Assembly (NCBI GenBank): GCA_965214475.1 | Contig: OZ243953.1 | Location: 1,054,001-1,118,000, forward strand | Direction of reading: 5' to 3' | DNA: 64,000 bases | Source of the DNA: SIRX01 sp965214475 | Lineage (GTDB): Bacteria > Actinomycetota > Rubrobacteria > Rubrobacterales > Rubrobacteraceae | Shown here: one piece after another, positions 34,741 through 43,720 of the stretch | Position numbering within the stretch: the stretch's first letter is position 1 | Layout: each line of letters starts with the position of its first letter | The notes under the pieces: generated by a model | What the model saw: only the letters and a program-made list of their open reading frames with translations | Database searches by the model: none | What the model was told of the DNA's origin: nothing | Made by a program: the position numbers and the translations under genes

Positions 34741-37665
34741 ATGCCGACACGCGAATTACTGACGCCAGTCCAGCGTTTGAGATTTGCTGAGGTCCCTGCG
34801 GACCTGGACGACAGGCTCATGGCCCGCCATCACACCCTCTCCAAAGTCGAGCTCGCCGCTGTTCGCAAACGTAGAGGCCAAGAAAACCGGCTAGGCTTCG
34901 CTGTTCAGCTTGCTTTGTTGAAGTTCCCCGGCAGGCCTCTGCGTCCGGGGCAGCGGGTGCCGGAGAAGATAGTCCGCTACATGGCCTCCCAGATCGGCGC
35001 GGATCCGGGGGCGATGGATGCGTACGCGAGAGGCCGCGACACCACCCGCCGCGAGCACTTCTCCGAGATCACCAAAACGTTCGGCTTTGCACTCTTCGAT
35101 GCTGCTCGCTATCGGGAGCTCTCGCGATGGCTCGGGCAGGTGGCCGCGGGCACCGACTCCGGACCGGCGCTGGTGGAAGCGGTGCTCGCCGAGATGCGCC
35201 GGCGGAAGATGGTCGTACCGGGAATCTACACGGTAGAGAGGCTTGCCTGGGAGTCACGCCGCAGAGCACGCGACGAGGTGGAGAGAAAGCTGACCGAAGG
35301 TCTCTCCGAGGAGCAGCTCGAAAGCATTGATGCCTTGCTCCTTACTGCTCCCGATACAGCCAGGAGCGAGTTGGTGTGGCTCCGGCAGTCGCCTGGGGCG
35401 CCTTCGCCGCCAAACTTCAAGGAGGTGGTCGAGCGCCTCTCGTTCATCCGCTCGCTAGGCCTCTCCACCGACGCTGCCAGAAAAGTTCACCAAAACCGTC
35501 TCTCACGATTGGCCGCTGAAGGAGCGAGGATGACGTCGCAGAACCTCGCCACACTGGAGAAGGGCCGGAGGCGGGCGACGTTGATCGCCTATCTGCTCCA
35601 ACGGGCCGCAGAACTCACCGACGAGGCGCTAGAGATGCACGAACGGATTATGGCCCAGACGTTCTCGGAATCGGAGAACAAGAGAGACCAGAACTTCAAG
35701 GCACGCGGCAAGGCCATAAACAAGAAGCTGGGCGAGTATGCGGGCGTCGGCAACGCACTCATCGCCGCCCGGGAAGCAGGTCTCGACCCCTACGAGGTGC
35801 TCGAAACGGTGCTGCCCTGGGAGAGGTTCGTAGAGAGTGTCGCAGAAGCCGAGGATCTGGCGCTGCCGGCCGCCTTCGACTACCTGGAACATATCGAGGA
35901 TTATTACAGCAAGCTCCGCAAGTACGCGCCGCTCCTTCTGGACTCTTTCGACTTTTCGGCCGCTCCGCCCGGCGAGCCTCTGCTGGAAGCTGTAGAGGTG
36001 TTGAAAGACCTCAACGCCACCGGTAGGCGCAAGGTTCCGGAAGATGTACCGACCTCGTTTGTAAAACCCCGCTGGGAGCCGTACGTGTTCGGCGAAGATG
36101 GTGCAATAAACCGGCGTAACTTCGAGATAAACCTGCTCTCCGAGCTAAAGGACAACCTCAAGAGCGGGGACGTGTGGGTCTCAGGCTCGAACAAGTTCAA
36201 GGACTTCGAGGATTACCTGATTCCGAGACCAGTATGGGAGGAGATGCGCGAAAGCTTCACCAGTGACCTTCCGGGCGACATCGACTCGGACCCGAGGGCA
36301 TACCTCAAGCACAAGAGTACCCGGCTTCACGAGCAGCTCTGCCGGGTGGCGCGACGGTTGCCTCGCGGTCTACTGGAAGGTATCAGGCTCAAAGACGGGA
36401 AGATCAAGGTTACCCGCCCAAAGAGGACGGAGCCCAAAGGCATGAAAGAGTTCCGGCGCAGGATCTATGGCCTTCTACCAAGGATCCGGCTCACCGACCT
36501 GATCGTAGAGGTAGACTCCTGGACCCGCTTCTCCAAACACCTCACACACGTAAGAAGCGGCGAGCCCTGCACCAACAGGGAGCTCATCTATGCGTCGATT
36601 CTGGCTGACGGGACCAACCTTGGGCTGACCAGGATGGCCGAGGCCACCGACGATCCGCGTGTCTCTTACAAGCGTCTCGCCTGGGCCGCCGACTGGCACG
36701 TAAGGGAGGAGACCTACCAGAAGGCCATAGCCGAGATAGTCAACGCCCACTACCGGCTACCCCTCTCTTCTCACTGGGGTGGGGGAACGACCTCTTCGTC
36801 CGACGGGCAGATATTCTTCGCTGGGGATCCACGCGATGCCCTCTCGCAGACCAACGCCAAGTATGGTCGCGGGCGCGGTGTAATCTTCTACACCCACATC
36901 TCGGACCAGTACGCACCCTTCTACTCCAGGGTCATAAACACCACGGTAAGGGACGCCACTTACGTACTCGACGGCCTCCTCTACCACGAGAGCGATCTCA
37001 AAATAGAAGAACATTCAACCGACACTGAAGGTTTCACCGACCAAATGTTTGGAGCAACGAATCTCTTGGGCTACCGGTTCGCCCCCAGGATGCGCAAGAT
37101 CAACACTAGAATAATCGCCACCCAGTGGGACGAGGTCTTGAGGCTCATGAGCTCGATAAAGACCGGAACTGTAACGGCCTCGTTGATCCTCAGGAAGCTG
37201 GCAAACTATCCCCGCCAGAATGGATTGGCCAAAGCCCTCCAAGAGATAGGCAAGATAGAGCGCTCGCTGTTCATGCTCGACTGGTACGAGGATCTGGACC
37301 TCAGAGTCCGCATCAATGCCAACCTCAACAAGGGTGAGGCCCGAAATGCCCTAGCCCGAGCCGTCTTCTTCAACCGCCTCGGCGAGCTCCGAGACCGCTC
37401 CTACGAAGACCAGATGAACCGCTCCAGCGGTCTAACCTTTCTCTGCGCGGCCATCGCCATGTGGAACGCCGTATATCTCGGAAGAGCGGTCGAGACGCTG
37501 AAGACCATGGGTGAAGACGTGCCCGACGACTACCTCGCCCACCTCTCGCCGCTAGAATGGGAACACATAACACTGACCGGAGTCTACCACTGGAACCTCG
37601 ACTCACCGCCGGCACGATCCGAAGAGTTCCGGCCTCTACGAAACCTGCCTATTATCCCTGGATAG
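34741..37665 (+). CDS. tnpA: Tn3-family transposase
   Basis: A 974-residue protein of normal family length. The N-terminal DNA-binding region starts TPVQRLRFAEVP. Catalytic DDE text is complete: the first Asp in TSSSDGQIFFAGD, the second in STDTEGFTDQMFG (YxTDTxGYTD-like), and the Glu in LNKGEARNALARAVFFNRLG. Further family text is LADGTNLGLTRMAEAT. It cuts and joins the 38-bp ends in replicative transposition. The ORF is intact, so the enzyme could still act even though parts of the cargo are broken. Confidence 0.95.
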   Translation: MPTRELLTPVQRLRFAEVPADLDDRLMARHHTLSKVELAAVRKRRGQENRLGFAVQLALLKFPGRPLRPGQRVPEKIVRYMASQIGADPGAMDAYARGRDTTRREHFSEITKTFGFALFDAARYRELSRWLGQVAAGTDSGPALVEAVLAEMRRRKMVVPGIYTVERLAWESRRRARDEVERKLTEGLSEEQLESIDALLLTAPDTARSELVWLRQSPGAPSPPNFKEVVERLSFIRSLGLSTDAARKVHQNRLSRLAAEGARMTSQNLATLEKGRRRATLIAYLLQRAAELTDEALEMHERIMAQTFSESENKRDQNFKARGKAINKKLGEYAGVGNALIAAREAGLDPYEVLETVLPWERFVESVAEAEDLALPAAFDYLEHIEDYYSKLRKYAPLLLDSFDFSAAPPGEPLLEAVEVLKDLNATGRRKVPEDVPTSFVKPRWEPYVFGEDGAINRRNFEINLLSELKDNLKSGDVWVSGSNKFKDFEDYLIPRPVWEEMRESFTSDLPGDIDSDPRAYLKHKSTRLHEQLCRVARRLPRGLLEGIRLKDGKIKVTRPKRTEPKGMKEFRRRIYGLLPRIRLTDLIVEVDSWTRFSKHLTHVRSGEPCTNRELIYASILADGTNLGLTRMAEATDDPRVSYKRLAWAADWHVREETYQKAIAEIVNAHYRLPLSSHWGGGTTSSSDGQIFFAGDPRDALSQTNAKYGRGRGVIFYTHISDQYAPFYSRVINTTVRDATYVLDGLLYHESDLKIEEHSTDTEGFTDQMFGATNLLGYRFAPRMRKINTRIIATQWDEVLRLMSSIKTGTVTASLILRKLANYPRQNGLAKALQEIGKIERSLFMLDWYEDLDLRVRINANLNKGEARNALARAVFFNRLGELRDRSYEDQMNRSSGLTFLCAAIAMWNAVYLGRAVETLKTMGEDVPDDYLAHLSPLEWEHITLTGVYHWNLDSPPARSEEFRPLRNLPIIPG

Positions 37666-37716
37666 GCAGCAGCAAACTGCTACTGTTGCGCAGTTCTAAA
37701 GAACAATTGATGCAAG

Positions 37717-37754
37717 CTAAACGTACTCTTTACCCGAGATCATGTCTTGTACCG
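37717..37754 (-). repeat. Right terminal inverted repeat of the Tn3-family transposon
   Basis: Read inward on the minus strand it ends GAGTACGTTTAG and matches the left end at 27 of 38 positions. The inner two thirds match well; the outer ten bases are poor and begin CGGTAC instead of GGGG. The outer bases form a perfect palindrome with the target (37746-37760). Confidence 0.82.
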
Positions 37755-37759
37755 TACAA
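37755..37759. repeat. Target-site duplication, right copy (TACAA)
   Basis: The same five bases as at 25836-25840, directly outside the right terminal repeat. Confidence 0.88.
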
Positions 37760-38213
37760 GCTCGAATATATACAGAGTTTCGTAGAAAAATGGGATGAGT
37801 TGATCGACTGGAAGATGAGGGCCGAGAGCGAGGGGGATTTCTTTATCCGGCAACTCCGGGAACGTGGGGCGCGAAAAGTCCTCGACGTGGCTACGGGTAA
37901 GGGATTCCACTCGGTACGGCTATTGAACGAGGGATTCGAGGTAGTAAACCTCGACTCGCTGGGCTCTCCGAACTACTATCGGCGGACGGCCGACGAGGTC
38001 AGGCTACGAGAAGTGGGATTCGAGGACCACACCGAACATCTTCCGACCCACTACGCCCGCGTTCTCCAGGAGACCGAGAGGGTGTAAGAGGACTTCCCAG
38101 AGGTCGTTAGCCGAGACTATTTGGAGAGGATGAAGAGGGGGCTCGGACACTGGGTAGAGGGCGGTCGCAAAGGACATCTAACCTGGGGGATATACCATTT
38201 TTGCGCTGAGTAA
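37760..38213 (+). pseudogene. Glycine-to-dimethylglycine methyltransferase remnant (GSMT-SDMT deletion chimera)
   Basis: It continues the frame broken by the transposon. The first part (SFVEKWDELIDWKMRAESEG, then VLDVATGKGFHSVRLL, the SAM-binding motif) is glycine/sarcosine methyltransferase. After GFEVVNL the text switches in frame to SLGSPNYYRR and FEDHTEHLPTHYARVL, the C-terminal region of sarcosine/dimethylglycine methyltransferase. About 350 residues of a normal GSMT plus SDMT pair are missing. A TAA at 38085-38087 interrupts the end, yet the same frame resumes (YLERMKRGLGHWVEGG) to a stop at 38213. So there are three lesions: insertion, internal deletion and nonsense codon. Confidence 0.82.
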
Positions 38214-38252
38214 AGATCACACCGTAATCGTTACGGAAACGGAGGTGGTCGC

Positions 38253-39549
38253 GTGGGCGCCACGGTAGTATTGGGACTGGCCTGGAGAGGTGAGGGAAAG
38301 GGAAGGGTATGCGACGCCCTGGCGGAGAACGCCCGCTACGTGGCCCGCTACTCCGGGGGCAACAACGCCGGACACACCGTGAGGGTAGGAGACGAAGAGT
38401 TAAAGCTGCACCTCATCCCGTCGGGGATGGTGCGTGAAGACGTCGTCTGTACCATCGGCAACGGGGTCGTGGTCGACTTGGAGGTCCTCGCCCGGGAAGT
38501 CCGAGAGCTCGAAGAGCGGAACCTCGATGCAAGAAACCGTCTGAAGGTCGATGGCCGGGCGCACCTTATACTCCCTTACCACATCCGGCTCGACTCCAGC
38601 CGCGAAAAGGCACTCGGTGACTCCAGTATCGGCACCACGAAGTGCGGCATAGGCCCGGCCTACGAAGATAAGGTCGCCAGGGTCGGAGTTCGGGTGCCGG
38701 ATGTTTTCGACGAGAAGATCCTGCGGGCCAAGCTGGAAAGCGCCCTCCGGGAGAAGAACTCCATTTTCACGAACGTCTACACTGAGGAGCCATTCGAGGT
38801 GGACAGGTTAGCGGAATGGTTGCTTTCTTTTAGAGAGTTTCTGGAGCCGATGGTCGCCGACACCAGCGCAATGCTCCGGGAAGCTCTGAGCCATGGGAAG
38901 CAGGTCTTAATGGAGGGAGCCCAGGCTACCCTGCTTAACAACGACTTCGGCACCTACCCCTTTGTAACATCGTCTAACCCGTCGGTCTGCGTAGGGGCCG
39001 GCGTGCCGCCCAAGAGCCTGGAAAACGTAGTCGGGGTGACGAAGGCTTACACAACCCGGGTTGGTGACGGAGCGTTTCCCACAGAACTGCACGACGGGGT
39101 GGCGGAAACTATCCGGGATGCCGGCAACGAGTATGGGACCACGACGGGCCGGGCGCAGCGGGTGGCTGGACCTTCCGGCCATAAGATACACGGCCTCGTT
39201 GAACGGTATTACACGCCTGGCTATAACGCTGCTGGATGTACTGTCAGCCGTAGAAGAGGTAAAAGTCTGTGTGGGCTACGAAGTAGGCGAGGCGCCGGTA
39301 GAAGGTTATCCGATGTATCAGGCTGCTCTCAAAGACGCGAAGCTCATTTACGAGACGTTCGCCGGATGGGATGAGGACATAACCGGTAGCAAGACACGAG
39401 AAGACCTGCCGGAGGCGGCGAGAGACTTCGTAGAGTTCTTGGAAAAAGAGATCGGCGTACCGGTGTGTATGATCAGCGTCGGCCCCGAGCGGGACCGGGC
39501 GATCTTCGAGTGGACTTATTCAGCCGTCGAAGAGCTCAGCGAAGCTTGA
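38253..39549 (+). pseudogene. purA: Adenylosuccinate synthetase, frameshifted and lacking catalytic Asp
   Basis: GTG start after ACGGAGGTGG. Family text is clear: SGGNNAGHTV, GDSSIGTTKCGIGPAYEDK, EGAQATLLNNDFGTYPFVTS and EYGTTTGR. The frame breaks near 39160; the correct text GWLDLPAIRYTASLNGITRL and LLDVLSAVEEVKVCVGYEV continues in another frame to 39549. Normal PurA starts QWGDEGKGK; here it is AWRGEGKGR, so the catalytic Asp13 is Gly. PurA joins IMP and Asp on the way to AMP; beside methylation genes it would refill the adenine nucleotide pool. A functional copy must exist elsewhere if the cell makes AMP de novo. Confidence 0.85.
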
Positions 39550-39601
39550 GAGACTTGATCTAGTGCCACAAGTGGAACGAAAACCATAGAAAGGATCGAA
39601 C

Positions 39602-40852
39602 ATGACCGAAGTTATAGGAGAGACTACGAAGCCCAAAACGAACGGGGCGCAAGCGAACGGAAGCCCCACAGAAAGATCTTTCTCATTCACCTCCGAATCG
39701 GTGACTAAGGGGCACCCGGACAAGATAGCCGACCAGATCTCCGACGCCGTACTCGATGCCGCCATCGCGGACGACCCAATGAGCCGCGTCGCCTGCGAAA
39801 CACTCGTTACTACCGGGACTGTCTTCGTGGCCGGTGAGATCACGACCTCCACTTACGTGGACATCCCCACGCTGGTGCGGGGGAAGATAGCGGAGATCGG
39901 TTACACTCGGGCCAAATTCGGCTTCGATGCCGAGACCTGCGGCGTCACGACTTCTATAGATCCCCAGTCTTAGGACATAGCCCAGGGCGTGGATCGCGCG
40001 AGCGACGCAGATCTCAGCGAAGACGAGCTAGAGGAGATCGGGGCCGGCGACCAAGGCATGATGTTCGGCTACGCCTGCAACGAGACCGAGGAGCTAATGC
40101 CCTTGCCGATAACCTTGGCTCACGCGTTGACCCGGCGTCTTTCAGAGGTTCGTAAGCAAGGAATTTTGGACTACCTGCGCCCTGATGGAAAAAGCCAGGT
40201 AACCGTGCGCTACGAAGGCGACCGACCGGTGGCGGTAGAGAAGGTCCTGATCGGCGCCCAACACCAAGACGGCGCGGAGAAAAGCATCAAAGAGGACCTC
40301 ACGGACGCCGTGATCGAATCGGTACTCGGTGAGGATCTCTTCGACCGAAGCTCGACCGAGGTGCTCGTAAACCCGACCGGACGCTTCGTAGTGGGTGAAC
40401 CGCAGGGCGACACGGGTCTCACCGAACGCAAGATCATCGTAGACACCTACGACGGGGTGGCACCCCACGGCGGTGGCGCGTTCTCGGGCAAGGACCCGAC
40501 GAAAGTAGATCGTTCCGGCTCCTACGCAGCCCGATGGGTGGCGAAGAACGTGGTCGCCGCCGGCCTCGCCGAGCGGTGTACGGTACAGATCGCCTACGCC
40601 ATCGGGGTCGCCAGGCCTGTTAGCATAATGGTCGAAACCTTCGGTACGGCTAAAGTGGACCCCGCCACCCTTGATGCTCTCGTAGAGGAACACTTCGACC
40701 TGCGCCCGGGAGCAATACTGCGCGACCTGGACTTGCGGCGCCCGATCTACGCTACCACGACGGCCTACGGACACTTCGGACGTGGCGAGCCGGGCTTTAC
40801 CTGGGAAGCTACATCCCGGGCCGATGACCTCCGTCGGGCGGTCGGAGCCTAG
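39602..40852 (+). pseudogene. metK: S-adenosylmethionine synthetase, interrupted by an amber codon
   Basis: Start at 39602 with AAGGATC upstream. The N-terminal part reads SFTSESVTKGHPDKIADQIS, and the rest, in the same frame, reads DIAQGVDRA, GAGDQGMMFGYACNET, GGGAFSGKDPTKVDRSGSYA and ARPVSIMVETFGT. Between SIDPQS and DIAQGVD stands TAG (39971-39973). One base change from CAG would explain it. Without suppression only 123 residues are made. The enzyme makes SAM from methionine and ATP and would supply methyl groups for betaine formation. A second copy is expected elsewhere in the genome. Confidence 0.9.
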
Positions 40853-40949
40853 TAGGTAGCGGGGCTCGTGGATCTATGAAACCGGCATCAAAACCTGAAG
40901 GGGTTAAGGATAAAGTGGAGAAGTCCGGCACGATGCTAGCATAAGGGAA

Positions 40950-41536
40950 GTGCTGATCAGCTCGGGGGAAATTCAGGACAAAGTCCGGGATCTCGGGGAG
41001 CGTATCACCGAGGACTACAAGGGCGAGAAACTGCTCCTGGTCGGCATCCTCAACGGTTCCGTGGTCGTCCTGAGTGACCTGATGCGCCACATAGGACTGT
41101 CCTGCGAAATCGACTTTATGGACGTTAGTTCTTACGGTGCCGGCACCACCTCCAGCGGAGACATCCGCGTATCCTCAAAGATCTGGACCGGGACATAACC
41201 GACCGCCACGTCCTGATCGTCGAGGATATAGTGGATACGGGCTTGACACTCTCTCATCTGCTACATTTGCTCCGGTCTCGCGGGACGACTACCCTGGAGA
41301 TTTGCACACTCCTCTCCAAACCTTCCCGCCGGGAAGTGGATCTGGACATAAAGTACCTCGGCTTCGAGGTTCCGGACGAGTTCGTAGTGGGCTACGGGAT
41401 AGACTACGCCGATTCCTACCGTAACCTGCCCGAGATTTGCGTCCTCAAACCTGAGGTCTTCGGAGAAAGCAACAGCCTGGAGGAGAAGGAAGAAGCTCTA
41501 AGACGTAGCCCCAAGCTATTCGTCGACCAGAAGTAA
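40950..41536 (+). pseudogene. hpt: Hypoxanthine phosphoribosyltransferase, frameshifted
   Basis: GTG start. The first frame reads LLLVGILNGSVVVLSDLMRH and DFMDVSSYGAGTTSSGDI and ends at 41198. The family text resumes in a second frame as RILKDLDRDI, then VLIVEDIVDTGLTLSHLL (the PRPP-binding loop) and FVVGYGIDYADSYRNLPEI, up to 41536. The shift lies near 41166-41172. The enzyme salvages hypoxanthine to IMP; adenosine released from the SAM cycle could be recycled by it with PurA. Confidence 0.88.
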
Positions 41537-41641
41537 GGCAGTGCCTATGATGAGGCCCGTTCTTAACACCACATCGGAATTGAAATACCGACATACCCGT
41601 GGTGTAATCATGAGGCCAAGCGTCGCGGCGAAATCGCGACA

Positions 41642-41748
41642 CTCATCGAGAGCGGTGGAGGGACGGGCCCTGCGAAACCGCGGCGACCGGTGGGGCGCAA
41701 GCTCCATGACAGGTGCCAACTCCCACGGAGGATACTCCGAGAGATGAG
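41642..41748 (+). promoter_or_regulatory. SAM-I (S-box) riboswitch
   Basis: Closing stem CTCATC (41642-41647) with GATGAG (41743-41748). The conserved core follows in order: AGAGCGGTGGAGGGACGGGC, then GAAACCGC, then GGTGCCAACTCC, the S-box signature. It precedes the homocysteine methyltransferase-MTHFR and metH genes, the expected regulon. High SAM should lower their expression. Confidence 0.9.
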
Positions 41749-41766
41749 CCGGACCCCAAACGCCGC

Positions 41767-41827
41767 ACCTCTCTCCTCCTTACGAACACGAACGTGGACG
41801 ACAAACTATAGAGAATCGGAGAGAGGT
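41767..41827 (+). promoter_or_regulatory. Anti-Shine-Dalgarno stem, expression platform of the SAM riboswitch
   Basis: ACCTCTCTCC (41767-41776) is perfectly complementary to GGAGAGAGGT (41818-41827), which contains the ribosome site for the next gene. No T-run follows, so control is probably translational. An upstream GGAGGA in the riboswitch 3' part could compete for the TCCTCC overlap. Confidence 0.6.
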
Positions 41828-41836
41828 ACTTAACCC

Positions 41837-43699
41837 TTGAATCCTAATCTTAGAGACATGCTGGAAGACCGGATACTCGTCGGTGACGGGGCAATAGGGA
41901 CCCTGCTCCACGACCGCGGCATTGGCTACGAGCATCCTTACGCCCGCGCCAACCTCACACACCCTGAGCTAGTGTCGTCGGTCCACGAAGAATACCTGCG
42001 CGCCGGGGCGAGCCTGATAGAGACGAACACCTTCGCCGCCGACCGGCTCAGGCTTTCTACGCACAACCTGGAAGACAACGTGCGCGATATCAACGTCGCC
42101 GGGGCGCGTCTTGCCCGTCAGGCGGTGGATGTCACGTTCAACGGTGGGGAGAAGGCGCTGGTGCTCGGTGCGATCGGACCTCTAGGACGCTCGTTGGAGC
42201 CGGTAGGCTCACTCACCCGCGACACGGCAAGAGAGATATTCTTAGAACAGGCCAAAGCCCTGCTCGAAGGCGGCGCGGACGCTATCCTGCTCGAAACTTT
42301 CACCGACGTGAACGAGCTTCAACTGGCTTTCGAGGCTGTAAAATCCCTCGGGGCGCCGGTGCTCGCCTATAAGACCTTTGTCGAGGACGGAGAGACGCTG
42401 GCCGAAGGTCTGCCGGCGCGGGTTGCCCGGGAGGTGTCGGGCTGGGACGTGGAGATTTTCGGGGCCAACTGCACCGTCGGGCCACAGAGGATGCTCGGTA
42501 TCGTGGAGCAAATGTCGGACGCGGCCGGTCCGGTCGCCGCTTTCCCAAACCCTGGACTACCGCAGCTAATTAACGGGCAGATCCGCTATCGTCAGGACGT
42601 AGACCACTTCGCCCTCTACGGCAAGAAACTCGCCGAAGCCGGTGCGCGGCTTATCGGCGGCTGCTGCGGCACCACCCCAGCCCACGTACGTGCCCTCTCC
42701 GAAGTGCTTCGGGACTTCGCGCCGGAAAAGAAAGTTGCCCGAAATACCAACGTCGCCTTCGAGCGGGAGAAAGCGGACGTGCAGGCCAAACCCGATTCCG
42801 AATTTGCCCGAAGGCTGGAGACCGGTTTCGCCGTTACGGTGGAAGTAGACCTTCCACGCGGTTATGACATCTCCGGGGTGGTGGAGGCTTCGAAACGGCT
42901 CAAAGAGCGCGGCGCAGATGCTATAGACATCTCCGACGGGGCGCGGGCGCGGCTGCGGATGCACCCGGTAGCGGTCGCCAGAATCGTGCAGGAGCAGGTC
43001 GGGATAGAGGTCGTCGCCCACATCTCTTGCCGAGACCGGAACATCATCGGGCTGCAGGCTGACCTGCTCTCGGCGACGGCTTTGGGCGTAAAGAACATTC
43101 TGGCCGTTACCGGAGACCCGGCCCAGATCGGAGACTACCCCGAGGCCACGAGCGTCTTCGACACCGACGCCATCGGGCTCGTCCACATCCTCTCCAAGAT
43201 GAACAAAGGCGAGGACCTGGGCAACAACCCTATTGGTGAGCCGCCGGGATTCCTGATCGGTACGGCCTTCAACCCGACCGCCGAAGACCTCGACGCAGAG
43301 ATAGAAAAGCTGCGACGCAAAGTAGAAGCCGGTGCTCACGCCTTCTGGACCCAGCCGGTCTTCGAGATCGGGGCCCTGGAACGCGCCCTCGAAAAGCTGG
43401 AAGAGAGAGACCTGCACCCCAGACTCTTACTCGGCCTGATGCCGTTGCGGACGGCCCGGCAGGCGGAATTCCTGCACCACGAAGTCCCCGGCATAAACAT
43501 CCCGCAGAACGTGCGGGAAAAGCTCGCGGAGTTGTCTGCGGAGGACGCCCCGAAATACGGTGTAGAGGTGGCGCAGAACCTTCTAGCCAGGGCGCAGCCG
43601 TTAGTCAATGGCGCCTACATCATGCCGCCGGCAAGTGCGCCGGAGCTAGCAGGAGATGTGATGGAGGCGGTCGGTCAATCTGTCAGAGATAGTGGCTGA
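41837..43699 (+). CDS. Bifunctional homocysteine S-methyltransferase / methylenetetrahydrofolate reductase, YitJ-like
   Basis: A 620-residue protein starting at TTG behind GAGAGAGG. Residues about 10-300 are a homocysteine methyltransferase domain: GDGAIGTLLHDRG, FGANCTVGP and the zinc cysteines in GGCCGTTPAH (about residue 273). Residues about 330-610 are a MTHFR barrel: HISCRDRNIIGLQADLL, ILAVTGDPAQIGDYPEA, FWTQPVFEIGAL. It makes methyl-tetrahydrofolate and may itself transfer a methyl group to homocysteine. It is intact, lies behind a SAM-I riboswitch and is followed 21 bases later by metH, so the two probably form an operon. Confidence 0.92.
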   Translation: MNPNLRDMLEDRILVGDGAIGTLLHDRGIGYEHPYARANLTHPELVSSVHEEYLRAGASLIETNTFAADRLRLSTHNLEDNVRDINVAGARLARQAVDVTFNGGEKALVLGAIGPLGRSLEPVGSLTRDTAREIFLEQAKALLEGGADAILLETFTDVNELQLAFEAVKSLGAPVLAYKTFVEDGETLAEGLPARVAREVSGWDVEIFGANCTVGPQRMLGIVEQMSDAAGPVAAFPNPGLPQLINGQIRYRQDVDHFALYGKKLAEAGARLIGGCCGTTPAHVRALSEVLRDFAPEKKVARNTNVAFEREKADVQAKPDSEFARRLETGFAVTVEVDLPRGYDISGVVEASKRLKERGADAIDISDGARARLRMHPVAVARIVQEQVGIEVVAHISCRDRNIIGLQADLLSATALGVKNILAVTGDPAQIGDYPEATSVFDTDAIGLVHILSKMNKGEDLGNNPIGEPPGFLIGTAFNPTAEDLDAEIEKLRRKVEAGAHAFWTQPVFEIGALERALEKLEERDLHPRLLLGLMPLRTARQAEFLHHEVPGINIPQNVREKLAELSAEDAPKYGVEVAQNLLARAQPLVNGAYIMPPASAPELAGDVMEAVGQSVRDSG

Positions 43700-43720
43700 C
43701 GGATTATAGAATAGAGGCCT

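Larger units (their letters stand above)
25841..37754. mobile_element. Tn3-family transposon with RHS toxin cargo (11.9 kb)
   Basis: Bounded by 38-bp imperfect inverted repeats (27 of 38 positions match by eye), flanked by TACAA duplications, and carrying a Tn3-type transposase and a tyrosine recombinase in the arrangement of Tn4430-like elements. Cargo, all on the plus strand: a secreted pilin-like fragment, an RHS-repeat protein with EndoU-like end, a probable immunity protein and a large cadherin-like-repeat secreted protein. The insertion interrupts a glycine/sarcosine methyltransferase gene, and excision in silico restores its frame. Two cargo genes carry disabling lesions, and the right outer repeat end is diverged, so the copy may be immobile now. 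Confidence 0.9.

Noticed and set aside
37755..41536. All frame breaks as sequencing errors
   Set aside because: Essential genes across the window are intact, while lesions cluster in one locus and include substitutions (TAG, TAA, Asp to Gly) and a transposon insertion; single indels may still be errors.
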